Below are positions 23,501 through 37,050 of a stretch of 64,000 bases of DNA, piece after piece. A program made the position numbers and the translations under genes. The notes under the pieces are model-generated. The model was not told the origin of the DNA. It saw nothing but the letters and a program-made list of their open reading frames with translations, and did not search any database. The DNA is from Gordius sp. MW1 (taxonomy: Eukaryota > Nematomorpha > Gordioida > Gordea > Gordiidae), in contig OZ038528.1 in NCBI GenBank assembly GCA_964036665.1, forward strand, positions 23,857,245 through 23,921,244. Reading direction: 5' to 3'. Within the stretch, counting starts at the first letter, position 1, and each line of letters starts with the position of its first letter.

Positions 23501-26500
23501 TAATATATTTATGACTAAAATTACTAAAAATGATCATTTTGCCCCTCCCTAAATACACCCTCTAAATTTACTCCTGGGTACGCCCATGCCTTAGCTCTAC
23601 TAACAATTAAGGTTAATAATTTTATTTTTTAGCTAAAATATGCTCCGATCCGAATCGTGACAAGCTATATATTTGTAAATAATAATAAATAAGGTTAATG
23701 CATTTTGGTTTAAGAAATATGGATACAGTTAATAAATGGTTTTAACTATACACAACACAAATTAATTTTTGACGCGAATTTAGATAATTCCTCCGAAACC
23801 GATTCCAGATATAAGCACAAATCGAAGCGTATTAGAACAACATTTACTGAAGAGCAAATCCAGGTACACATAACCTAAAATGATATAAATATAGTTTTTT
23901 GGTGAGCGCATTAGTGATGTAAAAACGGCTGGGTTATGTTTGGTCGACGGTTTTAGTCGACTAAACGTAAATAGACTAAAGATCTTTTGGTCTGATTTTC
24001 TTAGTCGACCACTTGGCTTAGTAGAAATCGGAAAAACAGACCTATCGTTGGTTTTAGTTAAACTAAAGGCCGACCAAACAAAACCCAGCCGTTTTTACGA
24101 GCGCATATTATATATAATCTTTCATTATCGACAAAATTTTTGTTTATAATTTGAAACTTTATAAATTACATTTAGATACTACAAACCAACTTTTTGGTAG
24201 ATAGCAATCCCGACGGAGTGGATCTTGAAAGATTATCACAAATAACAGGTCTCAGTAAACGAGTAGTGCAAGTAAGCGCGATAAGTTACGCATCACATTA
24301 GTGTTGTAAAAACGGCTGGGTTTTGTTCGGTCGACGTTTGGTTCAACTAAGATTCGACTAACCCTAGTGGTCGACTAAAATAAATAGACCAAAAATCTTC
24401 GGTCTGTTTATGTTTAGTGGACTAAAACCAAACGCCGATTAAACAAAACCCAGCCGTTTTTAAAACACTACTTTTAAAGGCCTTGTTGAAATTAGGCTTA
24501 GGCATTTGAAATTAATTGAATAAAACACATAACAATTAGAATTCTATTTTAACTTTAACTCATCTGGTTCATATTAATAAGTCGATCATTTTCTGATTTG
24601 ATTTTTAATCCCTAAGTTATGTTGCTTAATTATTCTATCCTTTTTCCAAGAGTTCGCCTGTGTTTTCATATACATGCACACAATTGGCCTAGCCAAGGGG
24701 GGGGGGGCGGCAGGGAAAAGCCGTTTCCCCCCTCTAAATCCAAAAATTTGTTAAAATTTTTGAAAAATTATGGCTAAAATTTCAAAAAATATTATTTTGC
24801 CAACCCATAAATCATTATTGACCCCCTCTAATTCCAAAGATGGCTACGCCCATGCATGCACAGACTTTATTACGATAAGCCTTATAAATTAGTAACAAAA
24901 CAATTAAATCAAAAAAATGCTACCTATTTAAACCTGCCTCTCTAAAGAGCCAATATGCGATGTCTCTTAATTAAAATTCTTTTAAAATAAATTAAGAGCA
25001 GAAACTCTAAGTATAATTTCAAATTCCTGGCCGACAACTGGCTGCTTTTAACGGATGATACATGCGATGCGACGCTTTCGAATTATGATTTATACAGATT
25101 TATTTCGTACCCGCTTTTATATTAATTGCTATGCAATTTATGGGCTCTTTCGTTGTCCGTTCGTCCATCCATCCGTCCGTTGTCCGTCCGTTGTCCATGT
25201 AATTTTTGCATAATTGCCATTGATAATGGCTGTGGACTTATGCTTCTGTAAAGGACTTTTATTTGCCTTTTGCAAATAGACTAGCTTATGTCCACTGGTT
25301 TGCTTTAATTTTTTCGACCTCGCCTAAGCTCTATATCCATTATTGTTGTTGTGCCCGACTAATTAGCTTTATACACAAATTTATTTTTGCAGCTTGTCTA
25401 GGTTGTTGCTAGATATTGGTAATTTGCTAAACTAGCCAAATAATTCCCGGCAAATTAATAATGACCGTTGCTTACTTCTACTTTATCAGACCCGGGCCAA
25501 AGGCCGAAATTATTATTTTAATTAATTGCTATTTTAATTGTATATTTTCTGCTTTGTAATTTTTGTTATTAACCTAAATTTTGCATTGATAATATATTCT
25601 TTTTCTTCTTCTTTATCAGTTATTTGGTCCCACATTCGTGGGGTTTGTTTGATAAGTTTCTTCCATCTTGACCGGGTGAGTGCATGTCTTGACTAATCTT
25701 TTTAGTTTCCATCTTTATCGGCTTGCCCTTTCTACATGACACGGTGTAGTCCTCTTTCTCTCTTCCCCGGTACCTCCATGTCCAGTACTTTTCTATTTAC
25801 GTCAAGCGTGTCCCTTCTTAGTATATGCCCATACCACCTTAGCCGATTTTCATAATCATGTCCGTTATAGGTTGATTACCCATTTTTGTCATGAGAATGT
25901 CATTCGTCATATGGTCGAGCTTTGCATACCCCAAGCTCCACCGTATCATTCTCATCTCTGTGGCTTGTAATAGCTTTCCTTCCGTGGTGTTTAATGCCCA
26001 TGTTTCACTTCCATAGAGTAACACCGGTCTTACGATGGATTTGTAAGCTTTGCTCTTCAACCATATTGGCATTTTCTTGTCGCACATTACACAGGATATA
26101 CTTCGCCATTTTAGCCATCTTTTTTGGATCCGGGCATTGACTTCCGCTGCAACCTCCCTCATGATGTAGCATCGAGCCGAGTTATGCGAATCTGTCTACT
26201 TTTGGGTACTTTAGATGGTCACCAGCGATGGAGTGCCTGTAGCGTTCATTTCCATGTATACCGTTTTTCGATCGTTGACCTCTAAACCATATCGAACTAA
26301 GCGCTTTGACCACTTTTCAGCTTCTTCGAATACTTTCTACCTTGTTTCCTAGCATAGTACTATATCATCGGCATATAGCGTACACCATGGCGATGGCTTT
26401 AGGATGTCTCTTGTTATCGTGTCTATAATTATATTAAATAAAAAGGGACTTAAAGCAGAGCCTTGATGTAATCATTTTAACCCGGAAAGGGTCTAGAGTC

Positions 26501-29236
26501 TCCAACTGTCGTCCTAACGCAAGAGTTTGAGGCTTCATAGATATTTTTCAATAGCCGTATATATGCGTCAGGGATATTTTGTTTTCTCGGGCACCACCGG
26601 GGGACCGTGTCATAAGCTTTATCCAAGTCGATAAAGACCATATGTAGGTCTTTCCTCTTTTCACCATACTTATCCATCATTTGTCTTAGTGCGAAGATTG
26701 GGTCGATTGTTGATTTGCCGGCCACAAATCCGAATTGGTTATCCGATATTTCCACCTCGTTTTTCAGCCTTGTAACTAAGATCCTTATCATAAGCCAAGG
26801 AGTGGCAAGTTAGCTTGATATTTCTGTAATTGCCATAGTCCTGAGGGTCTCCTTTGCCTTTAAATAAGGGTATCTTGCTTTCCATTGATTAGGAATTTGC
26901 TCTTCTACCAATATCTTTTTAAGGAAGTTCGTCACGGTGGTCCTTCTTCACGACATCCGAGCAATGCTTCCAAAGGTATTCCATCTGGGCCAATTGCTTT
27001 TCCTTTTTGCATCTTGTTCATTTGTGTCCTAACTTCATCCTCTTGAAAGAGCTCGACCATACGTATATTTGGCTCAATTTTGGGAAGAGAATTCTTGTTA
27101 GGCAATATTCATAAGTTTCTTAAAATATGCTTTCCACCTTTCCATCACTTCTTTCGGCTTGAATAAGGTTTCACCATTCTCGTTTTTGACAATTTTAAGA
27201 ACTCCGACATCGCGACTTTTCTTCTCCCTTATTTTGGCCAATTTGTACATAAGCCTATCGCCCCCTTTATGATCCAGTTTGTTTGCCATCTCGGTGTACG
27301 CGGCATTCTTCGCTTTTGCAACGGCCTTTTTTGCAGCCCTCTTTGCGTCCCTGCACTCTTGATAATCCTCAGACTTTTTTGATTTATGCCATCGTCTATA
27401 TAGATTTTTCTTTCTTTCGATGATATCTTTACCATAGTTCCCTATTCATAACTTTGCCTCCTTTGGTCTGTCCTAGAACACTGATCGCTGTTTCCTTAAT
27501 GTCCTTGAGTAGCGTCTCCCAATCGTCGTCGTCCCTTTGTAACGTCCTTGCACTTAAAAGTGAGGAGGCTTTTTGATGGTATTCTTCGTTCGTCGACGTA
27601 TCCTTTAGCCTTTCGTAGAGGTTCATAGACCTTTCTTCTTTCGGGAAATACTCTTCTGTCAAGATCCATAACAAGGGGACGATGTTGCCTGGCGATTTCT
27701 TCTTCCGGTATTACTTTGCAATCCTTGATATCCTAAGTCCTTTCATCGCATAAAATAGTCAATTTGACTAAAATGCTTCCCACTTCTATAGGTCACAATA
27801 AGATCTTCGCGTTTTTGAAATAGGTGTTAACGATCTTCATGTCATATGCTTGGGATACTTGAGAAGTTTTTCCCCTTCTTTATTCTTCAGACCATGCCCA
27901 TAGCCTCCATGATTGCGTTCATACCCGAGGCGATCTTTCCCTACGTGAGCGTTGAAATCTGCCCCAATATTAGCCTTTCTTCCTGCCTTATTCCTTGTAT
28001 TTCCTTTTCCAATGAATCGAACAATATGTCTTTCTCTGATTCCAAACACCCAATTTGGGGATACGCGCACATAAAGGTTAAGAGGCCCCCTTAATCTGCA
28101 ATCTTCATCCACATTAGCGTGTCGGAACAACGCTTGACTTCCACCACCTTGTTTTTTAACGATTCGCTTAGAACGATACCGACCCCGTTTCTACGCTTTG
28201 GTGACCCACTGTATAATAGTTTGTAGCCTTCTCCTAACTCCTGGGCTTTGGTTCCGTTCCACCTAGTCTCTTGTAGGCAGGCAATGTGTACCTTTCTTCT
28301 TTTTAGCATTTGTGCAACCTCGATGCTCTTTCCCGTCAACGTTCCCACATTCCATCACGTTATTCGCATTCTTTCCACAACTAGTTTCCTTAACCGCCTT
28401 CGTTGAGAGTTGGGCAGTAACCCTAGTGTATTTTTCACATTGCACGGGCGGCGTATGCAGTGCGCGTCGTTTGTGGAGGACGCCCTAGCCTTTATTTGCA
28501 AAATCTTGTTTGAAACTATCATAATTCTGGAGTTGGTTTTTATAGCCGGTTTCCGACATGACGCCAACCCTCCACTTTTTTCACACAGACTTGGGACCGT
28601 CGTAGGTATATATTGTTATTGTTAATAAGATTAAAAATGTAGGCTTTTTGGCCGTCTGCTGGCTACTGACCAATGTAAAAAATGACCACCCAAAGTGTGA
28701 TTGGAAAATATTTTAATTTTTTTAATATTTGGCCCTTATGTATTTAGACGCTTTTTAACCAGCTGACTGCTGACCATTAGAAAAAATGACTACTGGCTAT
28801 AGTGTATATCCAACTTTATTCTTTATATTATAATTATAGGCTATTTGGCCGTCTGCTGACCATTTTTTATATATTATTTTTATATTTCGCCTTCATAATA
28901 CTTCTACATAAATAAAATTTAAATCAAAATAGTTATAATAACACAAATTTCAATTTTCCTCAATTTTTGATATAGGTATGGTTTCAAAATTCCAGAGCGC
29001 GACAAAAGAAATATGTGAAACCATTTGATCCCCGACTACTAGGCTACAATTACACTGAACAAAGTTACGGATCTTATTCATTTACAATTCCTTATCTCAA
29101 TTCAGACGATACAACAAGTCCACCAACCATAAATGATAAAATGGCAGATGCAGAATGTGATTTTAAACAAGAAAGTGACGCTTCTTATCAAAATTGTGCT
29201 GTAAAATTATTATACAATTTACGAAATTATGTTTAA
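14542..29236 (+). CDS. Awh: LIM-homeodomain transcription factor, Arrowhead/LIM-4/Lhx6-8 class
   Basis: Exons 14542-14723, 23076-23293, 23784-23863, 24176-24271, 28976-29236 sum to 837 nt (278 aa) with matching phases. LIM1 spans residues 6-58 (ligands C6, C9, H27, C30, C33, C36, C55, D58) and LIM2 67-120 (C67, C70, H89, C92, C95, C98, C117, H120), the latter with WVRKAK..YHLACF and RQLSTGEEF. The homeodomain is residues 147-206, with [24 protein letters not shown] and WFQNSRARQ (W48, N51, R53 present). This combination marks the Arrowhead/LIM-4/Lhx6-8 class rather than Lhx1/5 or apterous. Family role: sequence-specific regulator of neuronal or imaginal cell fate in the nucleus. The short N-terminus before LIM1 resembles Drosophila Arrowhead, supporting the ATG at 14542, but an upstream exon joined at the preceding AG is not excluded. 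A possible AATAAA is at 29416-29421. Confidence 0.92.
15066..15240. mobile_element. MITE family A copy
   Basis: CATGGGCGTAGTCAAC start and TTAGCTACGCCCTTG end, with G-rich and C-rich arms. Flanks TTTTTTTG and TTTTTTTA agree with an 8-bp duplication, although the site is low in complexity. Confidence 0.8.
15763..15914. mobile_element. Degenerate MITE family A copy
   Basis: Starts GCAGTGGCGTTGCTAGCC and ends near GATTCGACCATGGG, with a G run and CCCCCCTCC inside. It resembles the 31665-31991 variant, which shares AAAACCCTTAAAAATTA. Confidence 0.5.
16596..17204. mobile_element. piggyBac-like non-autonomous element, 609 bp
   Basis: Exact 14-bp terminal inverted repeats, CCCTCGAGAGTATT (16596-16609) and its complement (17191-17204), are each bordered by TTAA (16592-16595 and 17205-17208). 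TTAA target duplication and CCC-starting TIRs are the piggyBac hallmarks. Further inverted subterminal motifs (GTGGGGTAT near 16611; ATACCCCACGAATACTCTC near 16783 and 17155) repeat the end sequence. No transposase reading seen inside. Confidence 0.85.
17258..17853 (+). other. Unrecognised open stretches in intron 1
   Basis: Two adjacent open frames of 106 (17258-17578) and 86 codons (17593-17853). I recognise no domain. They lie between a piggyBac-like element and hAT debris, so decayed transposon coding sequence is the likeliest explanation. Lys/Asn/Ile-rich composition is what AT-rich DNA gives by chance. Confidence 0.2.
17911..18083. mobile_element. MITE family A copy
   Basis: CATGGGCGTAGCCAAGG start and CTGGCTACGCCCATG end. 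Flanks AAATCTTC and AAACCTTC form an 8-bp duplication with one mismatch. Confidence 0.88.
18111..18400 (-). pseudogene. hAT transposase fragment (ZMYM1/KIAA1586-like)
   Basis: On the reverse strand one frame reads without stops for about 95 codons, with [18 protein letters not shown], then [13 protein letters not shown] and [20 protein letters not shown]. This follows the region just before the catalytic end of ZMYM1-type hAT transposases (typically Y(Y/R)..IF.P..D.LI..L..RF). There is no start, end or TIR nearby, so it is a relic. The assignment is from motif memory, not a search. Confidence 0.5.
18496..18606. mobile_element. Degenerate MITE family A copy
   Basis: GGGCCCACGCCCAGG start, G/C-rich arms, and CCTAGCTACGCCACTG end. 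Confidence 0.5.
19168..19295. mobile_element. MITE family B copy, worn
   Basis: GTCGTAAAAAGGCCTCGG left end with TTAGTCGACTAAACATAAAC inside; the right terminal repeat is lost after AAGAAGAACAGAGC. Confidence 0.6.
19420..19462. mobile_element. MITE family A end fragment
   Basis: Only one end remains: CAGTGGCGAAGCCAAGG followed by a G-rich arm. Confidence 0.4.
20403..20527. mobile_element. MITE family A copy, left end lost
   Basis: AATTAGATGGGGGGCAAAAT interior and CCCTAGCGACGCCCAT right end. Confidence 0.65.
20826..20898 (-). tRNA. tRNA-Ala (anticodon AGC)
   Basis: Seventy-three nucleotides on the reverse strand fold as a full cloverleaf. The acceptor stem pairs GGGGGAT with ATCCTCC (one G-U), the D arm is GCTC/GAGC, the anticodon arm CTCGC-TTAGCAT-GCGAG has anticodon AGC (alanine), the T arm is AGGGG-ATCGATG-CCCCT, and the discriminator is A. 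The ATCGATG T-loop is the variant found in many animal tRNA-Ala(AGC) genes. A T run 4 nt downstream on the same strand can end Pol III transcription. No intron. It is nested antisense in intron 1 of the LIM-homeobox gene. Confidence 0.95.
21236..21371. mobile_element. MITE family A copy, left end lost
   Basis: CCAGGGGTGGCTGCCCCC interior, GCCCCTCCCTAAAT arm and CTGGCTTCGCCTATG right end. Confidence 0.65.
21550..21722. mobile_element. MITE family A copy with perfect 8-bp TSD
   Basis: CATGGGCGTAGCCAGG start and ACTACGCCCATG end. It is flanked by TGCATATA on both sides (21542-21549, 21723-21730), an exact 8-bp duplication that defines the element edges. Confidence 0.92.
21823..22104. mobile_element. 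Long/composite MITE family A copy
   Basis: CATGGGCGCACCCAGG start and GCGTACGCCCATG end. Flanks AATTTGGC and AATTTAGC differ at one of eight bases. At 282 bp it is longer than usual, with several poly-G/poly-C tracts, including a G run of 15 near 21974-21988. Confidence 0.8.
23432..23588. mobile_element. MITE family A copy (LIM gene intron 2)
   Basis: CATGGGCGTAGCCAGGG start and GGGTACGCCCATG end, flanked by CCTTAGCC and CCTTAGCT (7 of 8 bases). Confidence 0.88.
23912..24098. mobile_element. MITE family B copy with perfect 8-bp TSD
   Basis: TAGTGATGTAAAAACGGC start and GCCGTTTTTAC end (the last five bases are missing). Flanks are GAGCGCAT on both sides (23904-23911, 24099-24106). It lies in LIM gene intron 3. 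Confidence 0.9.
24299..24470. mobile_element. MITE family B copy, complete
   Basis: TAGTGTTGTAAAAACGGC start and GCCGTTTTTAAAACACTA end, with GTCGACTAA-type arms. No clear target duplication. It starts 28 nt after the fourth LIM-homeobox exon. Confidence 0.85.
24681..24854. mobile_element. MITE family A copy with perfect 8-bp TSD
   Basis: CAATTGGCCTAGCCAAGG start and ATGGCTACGCCCATG end, flanked by CATGCACA on both sides (24673-24680, 24855-24862). Confidence 0.88.
25120..25570. repeat. Interspersed repeat family C, copy 2
   Basis: Same order of motifs as at 5172: TTGCTATGCAATTTATGGGC, GTCCGT repeats, TGTGGACTTATGCTTCTGTA, TTTTTTCGACCTCGCC, TTGTCTAGGTTGTTGCTA, ending near GCTTTGTAATTTTTG. 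It directly precedes the tail of the antisense LINE. Confidence 0.65.
25600..28620 (-). mobile_element. RTE-type LINE copy 2, near full length but frame-broken
   Basis: Reverse-strand element of about 3 kb in the last LIM-homeobox intron. From its 5' end: the endonuclease at 28091-28348 reads [19 protein letters not shown], then [10 protein letters not shown] and [12 protein letters not shown], the N-terminal pattern of RTE-clade AP endonucleases. Then linker pieces at 27098-27674 and RT at 26477-26791 ([35 protein letters not shown]). A YADDIVL site near 26360 is followed by a stop. The C-terminal part is at 25839-26162 ([16 protein letters not shown]). The 3' end has the CCCCACGAATGTGGGACC motif and a GAA-rich tail. 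Several frameshifts and stops make it inactive. Confidence 0.85.
28640..28880. repeat. Degenerate direct repeats around GGCCGTCTGCTG
   Basis: GGCTTTTTGGCCGTCTGCTG (28642-28661) and GGCTATTTGGCCGTCTGCTG (28839-28858) flank related CTGACTGCTGACCATTAG and TGACCACC/TGACTACTGG stretches. Origin unknown; it lies between the LINE 5' end and the last LIM-homeobox exon. Confidence 0.45.
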
Positions 29237-29285
29237 AAAATACAAAAATTAATTATTTAATCCTCTTCGTATATTATAAATCTGT

Positions 29286-29322
29286 CCCCCCCCCTCGTTA
29301 AAACCTTCTGACTACGTCAATG
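29286..29322. mobile_element. MITE family A end fragment
   Basis: C run followed by CTGACTACGTCAATG, one worn family A end only. Confidence 0.4.
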
Positions 29323-29477
29323 CACATTTGATTTTGAAGCTCAGTTTTGATGTGCAATACGCTTACATTCTTATAGACAAATGGATTTCACTCGTGCAAA
29401 ATTAATATTATGTGCAATAAATAATTTGATAATTGTGTTGCAAACAAATCGTTAAGTTTAAATCTACTATAGGATCT

Positions 29478-29624
29478 CAGGGGCGTAGCCAAGGGGGGCC
29501 GCCCCTTTCTAAATCCTAAAATTCTCTGAGATTTATTAAAATTATCTAAAATTTTAAAATGATCATTTTCTTCTTCGTAAATCATTATTGCCCCCGTCTA
29601 ATTCCAATGCTGGCTACGCTCATG
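29478..29624. mobile_element. MITE family A copy
   Basis: CAGGGGCGTAGCCAAGG start and CTGGCTACGCTCATG end; no clear target duplication. Confidence 0.75.
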
Positions 29625-29891
29625 TGGAATTTTTATTTTTACTTCATAGCCAATGTTTATAAGCTCTATACATAATGTTTACTATAAATTTCTAAATTTT
29701 ATTTTAAAGAGTATTGATAAATATTACTAAAAATGTCCATATTTGTACAAAAAAAAAGAATGTGGGAGAAATTTTTTTATCTAAAATATAATTATTATAA
29801 ACTTATAGCGAATTTAAAAGATATGATAAAAAAGACTAACTAAATGCGTAACTATTACCTAAATATATTGTTGAAATTAATTGAAAAGTTT

Positions 29892-30012
29892 CATGGGCTT
29901 AGTCCCAAATTTATTTAAAATTCATAGAATTTATGGCTAAAATTTTTATTTATCATATTGCCCTCCCTCAATTATTATTACTCCAATTAAATTCATGCTG
30001 GCTACAAGCATG
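29892..30012. mobile_element. MITE family A copy, short and worn
   Basis: CATGGGCTTAGTCCC start and CTGGCTACAAGCATG end; the G/C-rich arms are mostly lost. Confidence 0.6.
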
Positions 30013-30340
30013 AGAGTCTATGTCTTTACAGAATTCGAAATGTACACTTTTTATATATGTCTCGAAGGCCTGAATTATAAGAAATTATTATTAAATAGAA
30101 ATTCAACTTTTTTATTCACCAAAACTCTAGCAATTTAAATTATAGATGCTAAAAGAATTTTATTACATGGGCAAAATTTTATAAGCTAACATGAGCAAAA
30201 TGCCTAGCGCTACGAATAGTAAAATCACAAAATTTTCTAAGACCATTTATGGGATGTATTTGGTTTGACAAAAAGTAAACACGTCTTTTCATTTTCAGAA
30301 TTATACTACAAAAATTAAGAATTTTAATAATGTAGCATTG

Positions 30341-30504
30341 CGTGGGCATAGCGAGGATTAAATTGAGAGGGGGCAATAATGATTTACGGAGGGGCAAAAT
30401 AATAATTTTTAGTAATTTTAGTCATAATTATATTAATTTCTGAAGAATTTTAGGATTTAGAGGGGGGCAGCCGCCCCTCCCTGCCACCCCCTGGCTACGC
30501 CCAT
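30341..30504. mobile_element. MITE family A copy
   Basis: CGTGGGCATAGCGAGG start, GAGAGGGGGCAATAATGATT interior, CTGGCTACGCCCAT end. Confidence 0.8.
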
Positions 30505-30741
30505 TTAGAGTTGAATATAGCGCGCAATTTATATAAGTTGCGATGCGCGTCAATGTTTTAGTCAGATAGAGGAGCCGAACTATAGATAAAACGGCATTGC
30601 TTGAATTTTAGTAGTAAAATCCATAACCGTATATATGGTATTAATTAAAGAACTACAAATTTACTTGAACCTATTTAATTGATTGATTGGGCTTTTTAAG
30701 CACAATTAATACACATATTTAATTAAAATGTAACATAAGAC

Positions 30742-30908
30742 CATGGGCGTAGCCAAGATGGGGGGCCGGGAGGGGCGGCTGCCCCCTCTAAATCCAAAAA
30801 TTTGTTGACATTTACTAAAATTATGGCTAATATTTAAAAAAATGATCATTTAGCCCCTCCCTAAATCATTAATGCCCCTCTCTAATTCCAATGCTGGCTA
30901 CGCCCATG
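30742..30908. mobile_element. MITE family A copy
   Basis: CATGGGCGTAGCCAAG start and CTGGCTACGCCCATG end. Flanks CATAAGAC and CATAGAAC share six of eight bases. Confidence 0.82.
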
Positions 30909-31286
30909 CATAGAACCATACTATTAAGACTTATGTAATGAAGATATCTTAAAATAAATTGTAATTATAAAAAAACCAGTGTTTAATATTTAAATGTACT
31001 TGTTGTAATATTTTAATATTTTTTGCAATGTTACATAACAATCAATGTCGCATTTTATACCTATTTCTTATAAAACACGTAATGATTTGGTGATTGGTAT
31101 TGAAACTTCGTCACATTCTTTATATTCTTCTTTTTCACGTCACTTTCTTAATGATTTTTCCCCTGCAATCTCACTCTCCTAACCTTCCCATTCTAAAATG
31201 ACTTAATTCCAACTAAGCTCTTAAGTCCATAAATTTCCAAGCAAATTTGATGTGAGACGCTTTCAAAGTTCAAACAAGACTTAGCA

Positions 31287-34461
<3,175 letters not shown>

Positions 34462-34749
34462 ATTATGTGCAAATCTATATTGATATGCGTTTTTATCTTT
34501 TACTTGTTCAAACTCGACCCGAGCCCAAAATTTTTTACAATTTGAACTTGGCCCTAGTTAATATGTTTTTCAATTAAATTCTGAGCACAGGCCATGCTAG
34601 ACAACTATTTTAAGTAGTTTCTTTTAAATAAATTACACAGATAATATTATGAGTGAAATTGATAGCTACTAGCTGCTTTAAAACATGAACAAACACAATT
34701 TATTAATAACGAATTAAATTTATCTTGCTACAACCTATAAATAATTTTG

Positions 34750-35040
34750 ATTCTATGAAATTTGTGGGCTCGTTTTTGGTTGTCCGTTCGTCCTCTTCGT
34801 CCTGCCCAACTCGTAATTTATTTTAATAATTGCTGTGGAAACTTGTAGGCATTTTTAATGGCTGTGGAGGTGGACTTATGTTTTTGTAAAAGACATTTGC
34901 ACCGTTTGGTTTTAATTTTTTCGACCTCGCCCAAACCCTAATTCCATTATTGTTTTTGTGCCCGACTAATTATTAGCTTTATATAGTTTTGGGCAACTTG
35001 TCTAGGTTGTTGCTTTAAATGGGATAATTGCGGGCTAAAT
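34750..35040. repeat. Interspersed repeat family C, copy 3
   Basis: ATGAAATTTGTGGGCTCG start with GTCCGTTCGTCC, TTTTTTCGACCTCGCCC and GGGCAACTTGTCTAGGTTG in the same order as the copies at 5172 and 25120; shorter at the far end. Confidence 0.6.
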
Positions 35041-36124
35041 TTATATAAAGATATCTTTTTAATTGAAAATTGTAAATTTTTTCGATTTAATAAGTAGCTT
35101 TTTCAATTATTTAAATATATTTTTTCATTGTTCTTTTATGTGTGTATACTAAAAATGGAAGAATATTGACCAAAAAATGATCATTAATAGGGAGGATGGG
35201 TTGTGATTTATGTAGCTATATGTGTTTAAAATATAGTTGGGTTAATTGATTTTATAAATAATGTTGGCTAGGATTTTGGGCTTGGGCCTCGGGTTCGGAT
35301 CAATCATCAGGCCCAACCCGAATCTGAGGTCTAATTTACGAATTAATTTTTGTTTGGGCCCAGCTAAATGCTATAGGGCTGCCAGGCTTGCGCTTGACTG
35401 CCTCTCTAGTAAAACCCCTAGAGGGGACTCAAAAGGCGCTTCTTTCGTAGAGTAGATTTTAACGCCTTCCAACCCTAACTTCATTTTTACTTTATAACTA
35501 TATAAAGAAAAATGTGAGTCTCCCTTATTTTTGGTTTCAATATATAAATTTATCTTTATGGTCAAAGTTTAATACATTTTTGCGCTGAATTGAGCTATTA
35601 GAATAGTTTTGAGATTAGGTTTTGGGATACAAAGGTTTTCAGCCAAACCCATATGTTTTGTTTTCATTTTGTAACTCCAAGCGAACAGAAAGATAAACGA
35701 AATTAATATTTCATAAAATAATGAGGCTTATTTCATTACCTTCTATCCTAAAACACTTAAAAAAGGATAAATTTAAAAAACCTAATTCATGCAAAAAGCT
35801 GTTAAAACTAAGTTTGGAATAGAATTAGCTAGTTTATACCCTTTTAAAATTATTTCGAATTAATTCGTTCGAACGGCTCTGGTGCTGCTTCAGTTTTTAA
35901 AACTGTTTATGTTAAAAAGAGTAAACTAGAGTTGAAAAATTCAACAACATTCATGAAACTCATAAGATGGAAAATTTTTTATTGATAAAATAAATAATTC
36001 ACAATAGGCGTAAATTATAAATTTAAACATAAACCACTTTTTATGGCCTTCACTGAAATAGCAACAAAGTCCGGTACCTTCTGCATCAGTTAAAAAATTT
36101 AAGCATTATTATTTTACTAAAACT

Positions 36125-36483
36125 GGTTTTCCTTCCAATCTCGAACCCATAGGCCTCTGTGAAGATAACAAAAGACCCGATGGCCAAGCTCTAGCACCTT
36201 GGACAAAAGGACTTTGTTTGGCTTGGGACTGTACATGTATTGACGTATTCGCCCCATCTAACTAAAACAAATATCCTCTCTCCAAAAACTTACTCGGATC
36301 TTAACAAAACTATAATTTTTGTCCCATTGCGACAACCACTCTCACAACCTTTGGCCCCCAAGCCTACAAAATCATTTAAAAAATAGAGAAACAAATTTCT
36401 TTGCTCTCCCATAATAATCGCGAACCTTTGTCCATACGACAGAAAATCGGCATTGCTATTTAAAACTATAATTCAATCGCAAT
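36125..36483 (+). pseudogene. Relic of a non-LTR retrotransposon ORF C-terminus
   Basis: A single frame, interrupted by four stops, reads LEPIGLCEDNKRPDGQALAP, then W..G..LAWDCTCIDVFAPS, then FCPIATTTLTTFGPQAY and REPLSIRQKIGIAI. This order (EP.GL..DGKRPDG, PW..G..LAWD.T..DT.A, F.P.A.ETLG..GP.A, then a conserved Arg/Gln-rich end) occurs downstream of the reverse transcriptase in many invertebrate LINE-derived proteins. The stops and missing RT show it is dead. The family identification is from memory of that pattern. Confidence 0.55.
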
Positions 36484-37050
36484 ATCGGAATGTTTCCCAT
36501 ATTATACATAACTTTTTATATTTTTCATTAATCTCCACAAATATGCATTTTTTAACTATATTTAAACACTCTTAGACTACTAAAACAAATTCGTAATTTA
36601 AATCCAATTTCACGCCTCTAAATATATAATTTTTTTAATACAACTTGCATAATAAATGCATTTATTTTGAAGCATTACATCATTATTAGGGTAGAATTTG
36701 ATAAAATTACAGGTTTCTGTATAAAATGTGGAATGCCATAAAATTACATAAAACGTATGACATTATAGAATTGTTGATTTAAATAAAATTCACAATAAAA
36801 ATAATAATAATTACAAACGTAAATTTATATAGCCGATCATATAGGCCTAAGCTAAAAATCCTTATAAATCTCCTGTATCGTAATCAAGATTAAGAATAAT
36901 AAATTTTTCGTGCTCGTAATATAATTTTTCACGATTTAAAAGTAGGTGCAAAAAAATTGATGTGCCATGCAAGCGGTTTCTAACACGTAAAAGTATAGTT
37001 GAGCGCTGGTGCAATAAACAGAAAGGATCCTTTAATAGCCGAGAGGATCT

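Larger units (their letters stand above)
29237..31286. other. Intergenic region between LIM-homeobox and TSSK genes
   Basis: Two kilobases containing a possible poly(A) signal (29416-29421) and five family A MITEs or fragments. No exon or RNA gene seen. The last 300 bp before the TSSK start is AT-rich with no obvious core promoter motif. Confidence 0.6.
34462..37050. other. Intergenic region between convergent TSSK and spectraplakin genes
   Basis: Holds the TSSK poly(A) candidate (34627-34632), a family C repeat, a LINE relic, and AT-rich DNA (35.5-36.0 and 36.5-37.0 kb) in which I see nothing. A reverse-strand AATAAA at about 36661-36666 could serve the spectraplakin, as could one overlapping its stop codon. 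Confidence 0.55.

Noticed and set aside
35261..35455. 64-codon forward frame (MLARILGLGLGFG...)
   Set aside because: Repetitive glycine/leucine reading of a G-rich repeat; no domain and no splice support.
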